Origin: Ferruginibacter sp. | GTDB taxonomy: Bacteria; Bacteroidota; Bacteroidia; Chitinophagales; Chitinophagaceae | Length of the DNA stretch: 64,000 nucleotides | Direction of reading: 5' to 3' | Assembly (NCBI GenBank): GCA_016786725.1 | Contig: JAEUVU010000014.1 | Coordinates: 40,074 to 104,073, forward strand | Part shown: piece after piece, positions 42,054-52,500 of the stretch | Position numbering within the stretch: position 1 is the first letter of the stretch | Layout: the number at the start of each line of letters is the position of its first letter | The notes under the pieces: model-generated | The model's database searches: none | What the model was told of the DNA's origin: nothing | The model's input: only the letters and a program-made list of their open reading frames with translations | Position numbers and translations under genes: made by a program

Positions 42054-42884
42054 ATGGAAGCAAACAAAATTTTAACTGCAGATGTACTCGACATTATTTT
42101 TGATGGCAAGAATAAAGCTTATGGAGCTTATCAACTAAGAAAAGGTTACAGCAAAACACTTTCTAAAGCAATGGTAATTACCGGCGTTACTTTACTACTG
42201 GCCTGGGGCGGAACAGTGTTAGCCTCTATCATTAATGATGGCGATAGAGGGCGTATAGAAACAAGGGAAGGAATAATAATGGCCGATTTGAAAGATGAAA
42301 CAACGCCACCACCTCCTCCGCCACCACCACCTCCTCCGCCACCACAAACCAAAATTGATCTTAAACAAGTTCAGTTTACACCACCTCAAATTGTTGATGA
42401 TAAAGATGTAAAACCGGATGAAATAATTAAGGAGATTGAACCCGACGCAGCCATCAGCACAGTGAATGTGCAGAGTAATAATACAGTGCAGATTGTGCAG
42501 GCTCCGGTGGAAGATAATAATACCAAAGTGCTGGAGATAAAAAAAACTGATGATGAAAATGAGATTGTTACGTTTGTACAGATAGAAGCAGCTTTTCCCG
42601 GAGGGCAGGATGCATGGCTTAATTACCTGCGTAATAATTTAAGAGGGGATGTACCTGTAGATAATGGCGCAAGTGCCGGTAAATACACAGTAATGGTAAA
42701 ATTTGTGGTAAGTAAAGATGGCAGTTTAAGTGATATACAATGTGAGAGTGATCCTGGATTTGGTATGTGTGCCGAAGCAATAAGAGTGATTAAAAAAACA
42801 AAGAACTGGACACCTGCTATGAATAACGGAAAATATGTAAATGCATATCGCCGCCAGCCAATAACATTTGTGGTAGAAGATTAA
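42054..42884 (+). CDS. tonB: Proline-rich energy transducer TonB, copy 2
   Basis: A 276-residue TonB with the same plan as copy 1: LDIIFDGKNKAYGAYQLRKG, a membrane helix, a polyproline run (about residues 84-97), a spacer and the C-terminal domain (VQIEAAFPGGQDAWLNYL, NGASAGKYTVMVKFVVSKDG). It matches copy 1 over nearly its full length and is therefore a local duplicate. Differences cluster in the spacer and the strand following the Gly-Gly turn, which contacts TonB-box peptides, so receptor choice may have diverged. It has its own terminator before the next ExbD. Confidence 0.93.
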   Translation: MEANKILTADVLDIIFDGKNKAYGAYQLRKGYSKTLSKAMVITGVTLLLAWGGTVLASIINDGDRGRIETREGIIMADLKDETTPPPPPPPPPPPPPQTKIDLKQVQFTPPQIVDDKDVKPDEIIKEIEPDAAISTVNVQSNNTVQIVQAPVEDNNTKVLEIKKTDDENEIVTFVQIEAAFPGGQDAWLNYLRNNLRGDVPVDNGASAGKYTVMVKFVVSKDGSLSDIQCESDPGFGMCAEAIRVIKKTKNWTPAMNNGKYVNAYRRQPITFVVED

Positions 42885-42904
42885 TTGATGGAAAATATTT
42901 TTTA

Positions 42905-42932
42905 ATCCCTCCGTACTCCGGAGGGTTTTTTA
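42905..42932 (+). terminator. Terminator after tonB copy 2
   Basis: The stem CCCTCCG / CGGAGGG around a TACTC loop is followed by a T run. Confidence 0.85.
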
Positions 42933-42979
42933 TTTATGGAAATATCTCATTTCCCTATCTCAATAAAAAACTTACTGTT

Positions 42980-43498
42980 ATGGCCGAAATAGAAACCAAA
43001 AGATCATCAGAAAAAAAGCAAAGAGTAAATAAAAAAAGCACCAGGGTAGATCTTACACCAATGGTTGACCTGGGTTTTCTGTTGCTTACTTTTTTTGTAT
43101 TTACCACAGCGCTTTCAGAGCCAATGGCGATGAAAATTGATATGCCCTATGATAAAGCCCCACCAGACGATAAAATTTGTGAGTCATGTGCATTAACCGT
43201 TATGCTTGATAAAAACAACCGGATAAAATATTATGAAGGCAATGCAGAAAACAATCCGCCTGTACATGAAACGGGCTTTTCTTCTCAAGAGATCAGGACC
43301 GTTTTAATGCAGAAGAAAGCCAGGGTGGAAAAAATACGGGGAAACGGAGATCAGTTTATTCTGATAATTAAGCCAACTGTTGAAAGCAATTTTAAAAACT
43401 TTGTAGATATAACCGATGAGGCAACCATCTGCCAGATCAAAAGATATTATATTGATGAAATGAGAGAAGCGGATAAGAGGATTTTACTAAAAAACTAA
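42980..43498 (+). CDS. exbD: ExbD/TolR family protein
   Basis: A 172-residue ExbD. RVDLTPMVDLGFLLLTFFVF, with the membrane aspartate, is identical to that of the 40440 paralogue. The periplasmic part is more divergent and carries a cysteine pair (CESC near 64-67) absent from the other copies. It follows the second TonB, so gene order is tonB-exbD after duplication. A GCAGTTGGCA-type repeat and the mnmE promoter follow. Confidence 0.92.
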   Translation: MAEIETKRSSEKKQRVNKKSTRVDLTPMVDLGFLLLTFFVFTTALSEPMAMKIDMPYDKAPPDDKICESCALTVMLDKNNRIKYYEGNAENNPPVHETGFSSQEIRTVLMQKKARVEKIRGNGDQFILIIKPTVESNFKNFVDITDEATICQIKRYYIDEMREADKRILLKN

Positions 43499-43502
43499 TA
43501 AG

Positions 43503-43567
43503 AGTGCAGTTGGCATTTGGCAAATTACATGCTTCTGATAGTTTAATGCCTGCTGCAAACTGCCAAC
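43503..43567. repeat. GCAGTTGGCA-type palindrome before mnmE
   Basis: GTGCAGTTGGCATTTGGCAA near 43504-43523 and GCTGCAAACTGCCAAC near 43552-43567 form an imperfect inverted repeat. The right portion and the following bases match the promoter region of the phosphatase gene at 17541-17575 (about 29 of 34 bases when read toward the gene start). Confidence 0.6.
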
Positions 43568-43574
43568 GGGTAAC

Positions 43575-43582
43575 TATCTTTG
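43575..43582 (+). promoter_or_regulatory. -7 box of mnmE
   Basis: TATCTTTG lies 4 bases before the mnmE ATG, which would give a very short leader. The -33 region is weak. Confidence 0.45.
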
Positions 43583-43586
43583 CCCT

Positions 43587-44969
43587 ATGTTGAATCAAAT
43601 CTCAGGATGGGATGATACCATTGTAGCGCTTGCCACACCACCCGGTATTGGTGCAATTGGCATTATCCGTTTAAGCGGTTCAAAAGCTATTGATATTGTG
43701 AATACACTATTCCCTTCTAAAGATCTGCATAAACAGAATACGCATAGCATTCATGTTGGGTTTATTAAGGAAGATGATACGGATATAGATGAAGTGGTTG
43801 TTTCATTGTACAAAAATCCCAAAAGTTATACTGGCGAAGATGTGATTGAGATCGGCTGTCATGGAAGCCCTTTTATACAACAGCAAATCATAAAAGCCTG
43901 CATACATAAAGGTGCCAGGCTTGCAAAAGCCGGTGAATTTACACAACGGGCATTTCTTAATGGTAAACTCGATCTTACCCAGGCTGAAGCTGTGGCCGAT
44001 ATCATTTCATCCAACACAGCAGCATCGCAAAAAACAGCATTGAATAATATGCGGGGCGGCTTCAGTAAAGTACTAAAAGAACTAAGGGAAAACCTTATAC
44101 AGTTTTCTGCATTGATAGAACTGGAACTTGATTTTAGCCAGGAAGATGTGGAATTTGCCGACAGAACAAAATTTTATGAACTGATTGATGATGCAGCTTC
44201 AGTTACGAAAAATTTGCTTCAATCTTTTCACCTGGGCAATGTGATCAAAAATGGCGTTAGCGTTGCCATAGTTGGTAAACCCAATGCCGGTAAAAGTACG
44301 TTGCTAAACGCCTTGCTGAATGAGAACAGGGCCATTGTAAGCGAAATAGCCGGAACCACAAGAGACACGATTGAAGAAGTGATCAATATTGACGGGATAC
44401 TTTTCAGGCTGATTGATACAGCAGGTATCAGGGAGAACAGCATTGATATTATTGAACTGATCGGCATTGAAAAAAGCCGGCAGAAAATTGAACAGTCTGA
44501 TGAAGTAATATACATTTTTGATGTGAATACAGAAACACCGGGAGAGTTGAAAGCTGCAGTTGAATTGATCGAAGAGAAAAATCTAAATTATTTTTCTGTG
44601 GGAAACAAAACAGATATCATGGGTGCGGAAGCTGCTACAGAAAAATTTGCAGGAACAGATGCTTTATTTATTTCAGCAAAAGAAAAAAAGTATATTGATC
44701 TGCTGAAAAAAAGGCTGGTAGCTAAAATAGTGAATGGCAGTATAAACACTGAAAATACGATCATTACCAATGCAAGGCATTACGAAGCCCTGCAACAGGT
44801 AGACCGGTCGCTGGCTGATATAAAGAGCGGACTGGATAAGAACATAACAGGCGACCTGTTGGCTTTGGATATCAGGCGCTGCCTTCATTACATTTCTGAA
44901 ATTACCGGAGACATAAGCAATGAAAACGTATTGGATTACATTTTCTCTAAATTCTGTATCGGAAAGTAA
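43587..44969 (+). CDS. mnmE: tRNA modification GTPase MnmE
   Basis: With MnmG it makes the cmnm5 modification of wobble uridine in tRNAs. It has 460 residues: the N-terminal formyl-THF-binding domain (DDTIVALATPPGIGAIGIIR), a helical domain, an inserted G domain (P-loop GKPNAGKST near 232-240, DTAGI near 272, NKTD near 337) and the C-terminal FCIGK, with Cys457. Everything needed for activity is present. It is monocistronic and converges with the S1-domain gene. Confidence 0.97.
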   Translation: MLNQISGWDDTIVALATPPGIGAIGIIRLSGSKAIDIVNTLFPSKDLHKQNTHSIHVGFIKEDDTDIDEVVVSLYKNPKSYTGEDVIEIGCHGSPFIQQQIIKACIHKGARLAKAGEFTQRAFLNGKLDLTQAEAVADIISSNTAASQKTALNNMRGGFSKVLKELRENLIQFSALIELELDFSQEDVEFADRTKFYELIDDAASVTKNLLQSFHLGNVIKNGVSVAIVGKPNAGKSTLLNALLNENRAIVSEIAGTTRDTIEEVINIDGILFRLIDTAGIRENSIDIIELIGIEKSRQKIEQSDEVIYIFDVNTETPGELKAAVELIEEKNLNYFSVGNKTDIMGAEAATEKFAGTDALFISAKEKKYIDLLKKRLVAKIVNGSINTENTIITNARHYEALQQVDRSLADIKSGLDKNITGDLLALDIRRCLHYISEITGDISNENVLDYIFSKFCIGK

Positions 44970-44979
44970 TTTTAAAACT

Positions 44980-45834
44980 TTATGCCTGCGCCAGCTTTAT
45001 CCCGTTGTTTTCAAAACTGATCTTTCTCTGTTTGTATAAATTTCCTGTCGTCATTTTAAAGGTCTTCTTACTCATGCCAAAGAATGAATAAATTTCTTCG
45101 GGATCACTTTTATCATGGTAGGGGAGAAATCCATCATGCTCTTTTAACAAACGCAGTATCTTTTCGGTTTCATCTTCCACACGATTATACCCAGGCTTGC
45201 CGGATGATACATCTATACGATAGCGAAGATCACTGCTTTTATCTTCAGGATATATCTTTTTTATAAAACCGGTAAACCTGTCACCCACAGTGATATTCCT
45301 GTAAATTTCATTGTGATGTAAAACGCCGGTGTGTTTGTTGTTGATGATGCACACATAACCGATATCAGTTCTTCTGTACACAACCAGGTCAACTACTTCC
45401 AGTTTTTTAACGGTCAAACCCTCGTTACTGAGAAATGGTTCAATTTTTTCTGTTGCTGCCAGTCTTCCTGTCTGTTCATCCAGGTATATTTTTACAAGAT
45501 ACTCGCCATTGGGTATCATGCCTTGTTGCTGTTTTGATTTTGGTACAAACAGGTCTTTCATTAATCCATTATCTAAAAAAGCGCCCTGGTTTGTTACGCT
45601 GATGCATCTGAGTTTTACAATATCTCCTAAAATTCCTTTTGGCTTTTGTGTGGTGGCGATCAGCCTCTCTTCTCCATCATGGTATAAAAAAACATTGACT
45701 TCATCGCCAGCAGCAACACCTTTTGGCGCAAAACGTTTTGGCAATAAAATACCTTCACCGCCATCATCCAGGTAAACACCAAAATCAACCTCACGGGCTA
45801 CTTTTAAATTATTGTATTCTCCAACTTTAATCAT
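44980..45834 (-). CDS. S1-domain RNA-binding protein (CvfB/YitL-like)
   Basis: A 284-residue protein with tandem S1-like domains: residues about 5-60 (REVDFGVYLDDGGEGILLP), 65-125 (VTNQGAFLDNGLMKDLFVP), 140-210 (YRRTDIGYVCIINNKHTGVL), and a C-terminal winged-helix (FFGMSKKTFKMTTGNLYKQR). This is the CvfB plan of RNA-binding regulators. The target is unknown. I chose ATG 45834 rather than the GTG 15 bases upstream, as the family begins at the IKVGEYN segment. Confidence 0.9.
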   Translation of the reverse strand: MIKVGEYNNLKVAREVDFGVYLDDGGEGILLPKRFAPKGVAAGDEVNVFLYHDGEERLIATTQKPKGILGDIVKLRCISVTNQGAFLDNGLMKDLFVPKSKQQQGMIPNGEYLVKIYLDEQTGRLAATEKIEPFLSNEGLTVKKLEVVDLVVYRRTDIGYVCIINNKHTGVLHHNEIYRNITVGDRFTGFIKKIYPEDKSSDLRYRIDVSSGKPGYNRVEDETEKILRLLKEHDGFLPYHDKSDPEEIYSFFGMSKKTFKMTTGNLYKQRKISFENNGIKLAQA

Positions 45835-45845
45835 AGATACGAAGT

Positions 45846-45921
45846 TCACTAATTAAATCGAAATACACGAATTATACGAATTACGCTGATTACAGGTACA
45901 ATCCGGTTCTTGTAATTCGTC
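45846..45921. repeat. Degenerate ATTCGTG-type palindrome
   Basis: CACGAATTATACGAATTACG and, after a loop, TTGTAATTCGTCCAAATTC form an imperfect hairpin between divergent genes. It is related to the perfect palindrome at 8334-8386. Confidence 0.5.
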
Positions 45922-45965
45922 CAAATTCTGGTAATAACCTATCTTCACAGCTAAAATAAAATAAA

Positions 45966-47198
45966 TTGAAGTTTACAGAATTTGGATTTGACGGCAGGTT
46001 GATGGAAGGAATTGAATTTTCCGGCTATGAAGATGCAACCCCGGTACAGGAACAGGTTATTCCGCTTATTATGGCTGGCAAAGATATTATTGCATCGGCC
46101 CAAACCGGCACCGGAAAAACAGCCGCATTTTTATTGCCCCTTATTAATAAAATTATTACCGATCCGCATGAAGATCATACCAACAATGCATTGGTAATTG
46201 TTCCCACCCGTGAACTGGCTATCCAGATTGCACAGCATATGGAAGGGCTTTCTTATTTTACCTCGGTTAGTTCTATTGCTGTTTATGGCGGTGGCGATGG
46301 TAATGCTTTTGTGCAGGAAAAAAAAGCATTAAGCCATGGTGCCGATGTGGTGATTTGCACGCCTGGCAAAATGATGGCGCATATCAAAATGGGCTATGTA
46401 AAATTAGCAGGGTTAAAATATTTGATTCTTGATGAAGCAGACCGTATGCTAGATATGGGTTTTTATGATGACATCATGTTCATCATTGATAACCTGCCCC
46501 AAAAAAGGCAGAACCTTTTATTTTCGGCAACCATGCCACATAAAATAAGAGAAATGGCCAGGAAGATATTGCATGAGCCTTCTGAAATAAATATTTCCAT
46601 CAGCAAGCCAAATGAGAAGATAGAACAGGCAGCTTTTGTTGTTTATGATACACAAAAAATACCTTTGGTAAAACACCTTTTGCATAAAAAAGATTTTAAA
46701 ATGGTATTGATCTTTTGCAGCAGCAAAATATCAGTTAAGAATTTAACCAGAGACCTCAGGCGTGCAAAATTTTTAGCAGATGAAATCCACAGTGATCTTG
46801 ACCAGGCCAAAAGAGAAGAAGTGCTGATGCATTTCAAAAGCGGCAGGTTGCCTATTTTGGTTGCAACCGATATTTTAAGCCGGGGTATCGACATTGATAA
46901 TATTGACCTGGTAATTAATTACGATGTGCCGCACGACGGCGAGGATTATGTACACCGTATTGGCCGTACGGCAAGGGCTGCAGCCGAAGGCACTGCTTAT
47001 ACTTTTGTTACTGTAAAAGAGCAGCGAAAATTTCAGGGAATAGAAAAGTTACTGGGTAAGCCTGTACCCAAAGCATCTGTACCGGAAGAACTGGGTGAAA
47101 CACCAACTTATAATACTGCGCCGCCCAACAGGCAGCAGGGAGGAAATAGAAAATTCAATAAGCCCAGGCGTTTTCAGAATAATAATAATAAGCGGTAG
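45966..47198 (+). CDS. DEAD-box RNA helicase
   Basis: ATP-dependent RNA unwinding protein, likely in ribosome biogenesis or mRNA decay. It has 410 residues with a Q motif (GYEDATPVQEQVIP), Walker A AQTGTGKT, DEAD box LDEADRMLDMGF, SAT (FSATMPH) and the second-lobe motif HRIGRTARA. The short, Asn/Arg-rich tail (FNKPRRFQNNNNKR) is typical of RhlE-like members. The start is TTG 45966, which alone gives the conserved MKFTEFGFDGRLMEG beginning; the first ATG would cut into the Q-motif region. Confidence 0.94.
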   Translation: MKFTEFGFDGRLMEGIEFSGYEDATPVQEQVIPLIMAGKDIIASAQTGTGKTAAFLLPLINKIITDPHEDHTNNALVIVPTRELAIQIAQHMEGLSYFTSVSSIAVYGGGDGNAFVQEKKALSHGADVVICTPGKMMAHIKMGYVKLAGLKYLILDEADRMLDMGFYDDIMFIIDNLPQKRQNLLFSATMPHKIREMARKILHEPSEINISISKPNEKIEQAAFVVYDTQKIPLVKHLLHKKDFKMVLIFCSSKISVKNLTRDLRRAKFLADEIHSDLDQAKREEVLMHFKSGRLPILVATDILSRGIDIDNIDLVINYDVPHDGEDYVHRIGRTARAAAEGTAYTFVTVKEQRKFQGIEKLLGKPVPKASVPEELGETPTYNTAPPNRQQGGNRKFNKPRRFQNNNNKR

Positions 47199-47234
47199 GT
47201 TTCAACATTAGTATTTCCTCCTTTCTGAGCCCCA

Positions 47235-49427
47235 GTGCCTCTATGGCAATTTTTTTCAGTGCAAGGCAAAATATTACCTGCGGCTTTGCTTTGTATATTT
47301 GTAAAAACAACTTACATCAGTTCGCCTTCGTCCATATTAGCAAGTCCTGTTGAATATTTACATGGTATATCCACGTTCAAAGGAGATCTTTTAAGAAAAG
47401 AACTGGAGATATTTACTTTTAAAGATCTGCTGGAGCATTATCCCTTCAGGCATATAGATAAAACCAGGGTTGATAAGATCGCCGGCCTCTCTCCCAGTAA
47501 TGAATATGCACAGGTAGCAGGAAAAATAACTCATTTTGAAATTTTAGGAGAGGGCAGGGCCAAAAGATTAACCGCCTGCCTGCAGGATGATTCCGGCGAA
47601 ATTGAACTGGTATGGTTCCAGGGTGTAAACTGGATACAAAAAGCAATTGCGGTGGGCCATCAATACCTTGTATTTGGCCGGCTGAGTTTTTTTATGGGCA
47701 GGCCGCAGATAGCCCACCCCGAAATGGAAAGTTTTACACCGCAAAAAAACGATGGAAAAAATTACCTGGAGCCTGTTTATACCTCTACCGAAAAATTAAA
47801 AACAAAAGGGCTTAACGGAAGAGCGATAGGGAAACTGACCTATGCTTTGTTACAAATCCTTACTGAAAAAGACCTGCCCGAAAATTTACCTGCATACATT
47901 ATCAAACAATACAAGTTTATCAGCCGTTTCCAGGCCTATAGGCAAATACATTTTCCTGCATCGGAAAAGCACTACCAACATGCAGTAAGGCGGTTGAAAT
48001 TTGAAGAATTATTTTTTGCGCAAATCAGGCTGGGCCTGATAAAAACCACCAGGCACCGGTATAGCAAGGGATTGATATTTGAGCAGGTTGGTGATCTTTT
48101 CAATACTTTTTTTAATAGTTACCTGCCTTTTGAGTTAACCAATGCGCAAAAAAAAGTGTTAAAGGAGATAAGGAAAGATGCAGGCAGCGGCAAACAAATG
48201 AACCGCCTCTTACAGGGGGATGTTGGCAGTGGTAAAACCATTGTGGCATTGATGATGATGCTGATAGCAGCAGGCAATGGTTTTCAATCGGTGCTGATGG
48301 CGCCAACAGAAATTCTGGCGCAGCAGCATTTTAACAGTATCAGCGGTCTTTTAAAAGATATGCCGGTTTGTGTAAAATTGCTAACCGGCTCATCTAAAAA
48401 TAAATACCGCAGTGAGGTGCTTAAACTTTGCGAAGGCGGTTCTTTGAATATTTTAATAGGAACACATGCAGTGATTGAAGATAAGGTGGTTTTTAAGAAC
48501 CTGGGATTTGCGGTTATTGATGAGCAGCACAAATTTGGAGTGGCACAAAGGGCCAGGTTATGGAAAAAGAATACAACACCGCCCCATGTACTGGTGATGA
48601 CAGCAACACCCATACCACGAACGCTGGCTTTAACAGCTTATGGCGATCTTGACTACAGTGTTATTGATGAATTACCGCCCGGCAGGCAACCCATCAATAC
48701 AGTGCATCGTTACGAAAACAAGAGGCCGCAGGTAATGGATTTTGTAAAAGAGGAAATTGCAAAGGGCCGGCAGGCTTACATTGTTTATCCGCTTATTGAA
48801 GAAAGCAGCAAACTGGATTATGAAAACCTGATGAAAGGATTTGAAGAAGTGAAATCTTTTTTTCCGGAGCCTGAATACTGGATAAGCATGGTGCATGGAA
48901 AACAACCGGTTGAGCAAAAAGAAACCAACATGCAGCGGTTTGTAAAAGCCGATACACAGATAATGGTGAGTACAACGGTTATAGAGGTTGGAGTAAATGT
49001 GCCTAATGCCAGTGTGATGGTTATTGAAAGTGCAGAAAAATTTGGTCTGTCGCAATTACACCAGTTGCGTGGAAGAGTGGGAAGGGGTGCAGAGAAAAGT
49101 TTTTGCATATTATTAACAGGATCTAAAATATCAAACGATGCCCGGGAAAGGTTAAAGATAATGGTGGCTACCAATGATGGTTTTAAGATTGCAGAAAAAG
49201 ATCTGGAAATACGTGGGCCTGGCGATATTGAAGGCACCAAACAGAGTGGTTTATTAAACTTTAAGCTGGCAAACATAGTCCATGATAAAGTTATACTGGA
49301 AGCCGCAAGAAACGCTGCTGAAGCTATTTTAGGCACAGACCCCGATTTGAATGATGACGAAAATTTACCGGTTAAAAATTACCTGCAGCAGCAAAAAGGG
49401 AAAACACCCTGGAGTAAAATTTCGTAA
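47235..49427 (+). CDS. recG: ATP-dependent DNA helicase RecG
   Basis: Branch-migrating helicase that processes stalled replication forks and Holliday junctions. From the SPVEYLHGIST segment onward it is a full RecG: the wedge/OB domain (about 60-180 of this frame), Walker A GDVGSGKTIVALMM, DEQH box VIDEQHKFG, TATPIPRTLALT, and QLRGRVGRG. The start is uncertain. The frame opens with GTG 47235; GTG 47259 and TTG 47286 are alternatives, and no ATG exists before the conserved region. A TATATTTG box at 47294-47301 would, if real, lie inside this extension. Confidence 0.93.
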   Translation: MPLWQFFSVQGKILPAALLCIFVKTTYISSPSSILASPVEYLHGISTFKGDLLRKELEIFTFKDLLEHYPFRHIDKTRVDKIAGLSPSNEYAQVAGKITHFEILGEGRAKRLTACLQDDSGEIELVWFQGVNWIQKAIAVGHQYLVFGRLSFFMGRPQIAHPEMESFTPQKNDGKNYLEPVYTSTEKLKTKGLNGRAIGKLTYALLQILTEKDLPENLPAYIIKQYKFISRFQAYRQIHFPASEKHYQHAVRRLKFEELFFAQIRLGLIKTTRHRYSKGLIFEQVGDLFNTFFNSYLPFELTNAQKKVLKEIRKDAGSGKQMNRLLQGDVGSGKTIVALMMMLIAAGNGFQSVLMAPTEILAQQHFNSISGLLKDMPVCVKLLTGSSKNKYRSEVLKLCEGGSLNILIGTHAVIEDKVVFKNLGFAVIDEQHKFGVAQRARLWKKNTTPPHVLVMTATPIPRTLALTAYGDLDYSVIDELPPGRQPINTVHRYENKRPQVMDFVKEEIAKGRQAYIVYPLIEESSKLDYENLMKGFEEVKSFFPEPEYWISMVHGKQPVEQKETNMQRFVKADTQIMVSTTVIEVGVNVPNASVMVIESAEKFGLSQLHQLRGRVGRGAEKSFCILLTGSKISNDARERLKIMVATNDGFKIAEKDLEIRGPGDIEGTKQSGLLNFKLANIVHDKVILEAARNAAEAILGTDPDLNDDENLPVKNYLQQQKGKTPWSKIS

Positions 49428-49568
49428 ATTAAATGTGTACCGCGGGATTTTTATCATGGCAGAGGTTTAACAAATTATAACAATTATTAAGGTTTTTCAT
49501 TTCTTTATATAATTGTGGGAACAGCTAATTTTACCGTTAGTTTTTAGTAAATTGTAAAAAATAGATAC

Positions 49569-52500
49569 TTGATAATCCTGAGCAAAAAAATACGGCCGTT
49601 TTTATTCTTTTTTTTATTGATAATGCCTGTTCAGCTTTTGCAGGCCCAGGTAGAATTTATTCAGAATAAAGGCCAGTGGGATAGCCGGGTTCAATACCGG
49701 GGCGATTTTTCAACCGGTTCTTTCTTTTTAGAAAATGATGGCTTTACAGTTGCCATACACAAGGTTGCCGACCTGAAGCGTTTGTCTGAGCAGATGCATG
49801 GCCACAATACTAAATCTTCCACAATGGGGCAGCCCATTACCATCAATTCTCATGCATACAAGGTTAAATTTTTGGGAGGCAGATCATCGGTACAAAATGT
49901 TCCCGATAAAATACAGGCCTATCATAATAACTATTTTGTGGGAAGTGATCAGTCCAAATGGGCATCTGATTGTAAGATAGCCCAGGCAGTAAGTTATCAG
50001 AATATTTATCCCAATGTAGATGTGCGGTATTACAGCGATGCAGGCAGATTAAAGTATGACATCATAGTACATCCCGGGGGCGATATTGATAAAATAGCCA
50101 TGCAGTATTCCGGCATTGATAAACTGGAGGTAAAGAACAGGGAATTGATGATCACCACTTCTGTTGGGGCTATTAAAGAATTATATCCTTACAGTTACCA
50201 GGTGCAACAGGATGGTAAGAAACAAACTGTAAACTGTAAGTATGTAGTTACTAATAATATTGTTCGTTTTAAGGTAAACGGTTACGATCCCAGATCAACC
50301 ATTGTTATTGACCCTACCCTTATCTTTTCAACATTTTCGGGCAGCACCGCAGAAAACTGGGGTTTCACCGCCACTCCGGGGCCCGATGGCAGCTTTTACG
50401 CAGGCGGTATTGCCTTCGGTAGCGGATTCCCTGTTTCAGCAGGTGCTTACCAAACAGTTTTTGGAGGAGGTGTTAATGAAGATGGCACCAATCCCAATGG
50501 TTATGATATGGCCATCATTAAATTTTCAGCAAATGGGTCGAACCGGTTATTTGCTACTTATATCGGCGGCAGCAGAAATGAGCAGCCGCATAGTATGATA
50601 TGTGATGCACAGGGTAATTTGTTTGTGGCCGGAAGATCAAACTCAAATAATTATCCTGGTACACCTGGCAGAACAGCATCCAGAACAGATTACGATATTG
50701 TAATTACAAAGCTTAGCGCCACAGGCACAACTTTTTTAGGTGCTGCAAGGGTGGGGGGCGCTCTAAATGATGGTGTAAACATCAGGGGTAAATATATTGC
50801 GCCGGACGGAGATGATGCAACCCGTAGAAATTATGGTGATGATGCCCGCAGCGAAATAATATTAGATGCGGCAGGTAATGTTTTACTGGCATCCTGTACA
50901 CAATCTTCTGATTTTCCGGTAACACCAGGTACACCGCAAACAACATTTGGTGGGGGCAGGCAGGATGGGGTGATATTGAAATTTTCCCCAGATCTTTCGT
51001 CTGTATTATTCAGCACTTTTTTTGGCGGAAACGGTGATGATGCATGTTTTGCTTTATCTCAAAGCACTACCGGTACTGATGTGTATGTGGTTGGAGGTAC
51101 AACAGGCCCCAATTTACCTGGAAATACATCGGGTGTGATGCAGCCAGCCTATGCCGGTGGTATTGTAGACGGATTTATTACCCAGATTAAAAATGATGGC
51201 TCGGCAATTGTACGAACAACTTTTCAGGGCACAGGCGGCGATGATATGGTATACGGCATCCAGTTTGATAAAAATGGCTTTCCGTACATTATGGGCACCA
51301 CAACCGGTAGCTGGCCTGTAATTAATGCCACATTTTCTAATAGCAATGCCAAACAGTTTATCAGTAAGCTTAAGGCCGATCTTTCGCCGGGGTATGAATA
51401 TTCAACCACTTTTGGCACTTCATCAGCTGTACCCAATCTTTCGCCGGTTGCATTTTTGGTTGACCGTTGCGAAAACGTATATGTATCCGGCTGGGGAGGT
51501 GGTATAAATATTGAAAAAGGTTATCCATCGGCAGGCACAAGCGGTATGCCCGAAGTAACCCCGCTTACAGGAATACCATCTGCCGATGGTTCGGATTTTT
51601 ACTTTTTTGTATTGGAAAAAAATGCCCAAAGCCAGTTGTTTGGTTCGCACTTTGGGCAGAACGGAGAATTAGGCGATCATGTGGATGGCGGTACCAGCCG
51701 TTTTGATGTAAACGGGGTAATTTACCAGGCCATATGCGGTTGCGGAACCCCGGCAAACCCTGTTAACCGGTTTCCTGTAACACCGGGTGTATGGTCTGCT
51801 ACAAATAATTCATCCAATGGAGATGGCTGTAACCTGGCTGCTGTAAAAATAGAAATGAACTTTGCCGGTATTGGTGCCAGTGTTAAAGCAACTATTGATG
51901 GTGTTGTTGATACCATCGGTTGCGTGCCGCTTACAGTAAGGTTTACAGATACACTTGCTAAAGGCAAAATGTATATCTGGGTTTATAACGATCCCTTCAG
52001 TACCATTCAAAGAGATACTACCTATGCACCCAACAATGCTGTTTCGCATACTTATAATCAAACGGGTAATTTTCAGCTGATGCTTATTTCCATCGACTCA
52101 GCAACCTGCAATATTGCCGATACAGCTTATGTAACTGTTAAAGTGGGCAACAACAATATCAACGCCGATTTTTCATTTTTAAAATTAGATTCCTGCAACA
52201 GTTTACGCTATCAGTTTATTAACCAGACTGTGGCCACAGTACCTAATTATACCAATCAGACTTTCCTTTGGGACTTTGGCGACAATACACCAAAAGTAAG
52301 GTCAGGCTTTGGTCCCATCATTCATACCTATGCATCTGTGGGCAGTTACACGGTTACGCTTATAGTAGATGATACAACTTTTTGTAATGCGCCGGATACG
52401 GCTGTAAAAACGCTACGCATCAGCCCCAATGTACGGGCATCATTCACCACACCGAACCGTGGCTGCGTGCCTTATACACCGGTATTTAAAAACACTTCGC

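Noticed and set aside
41130..42352. Long antisense ORFs rich in glycine or tryptophan over the polyproline segments
   Set aside because: They are reverse-complement shadows of the proline codons in the two TonB genes and have no family match, signal or start context of their own.
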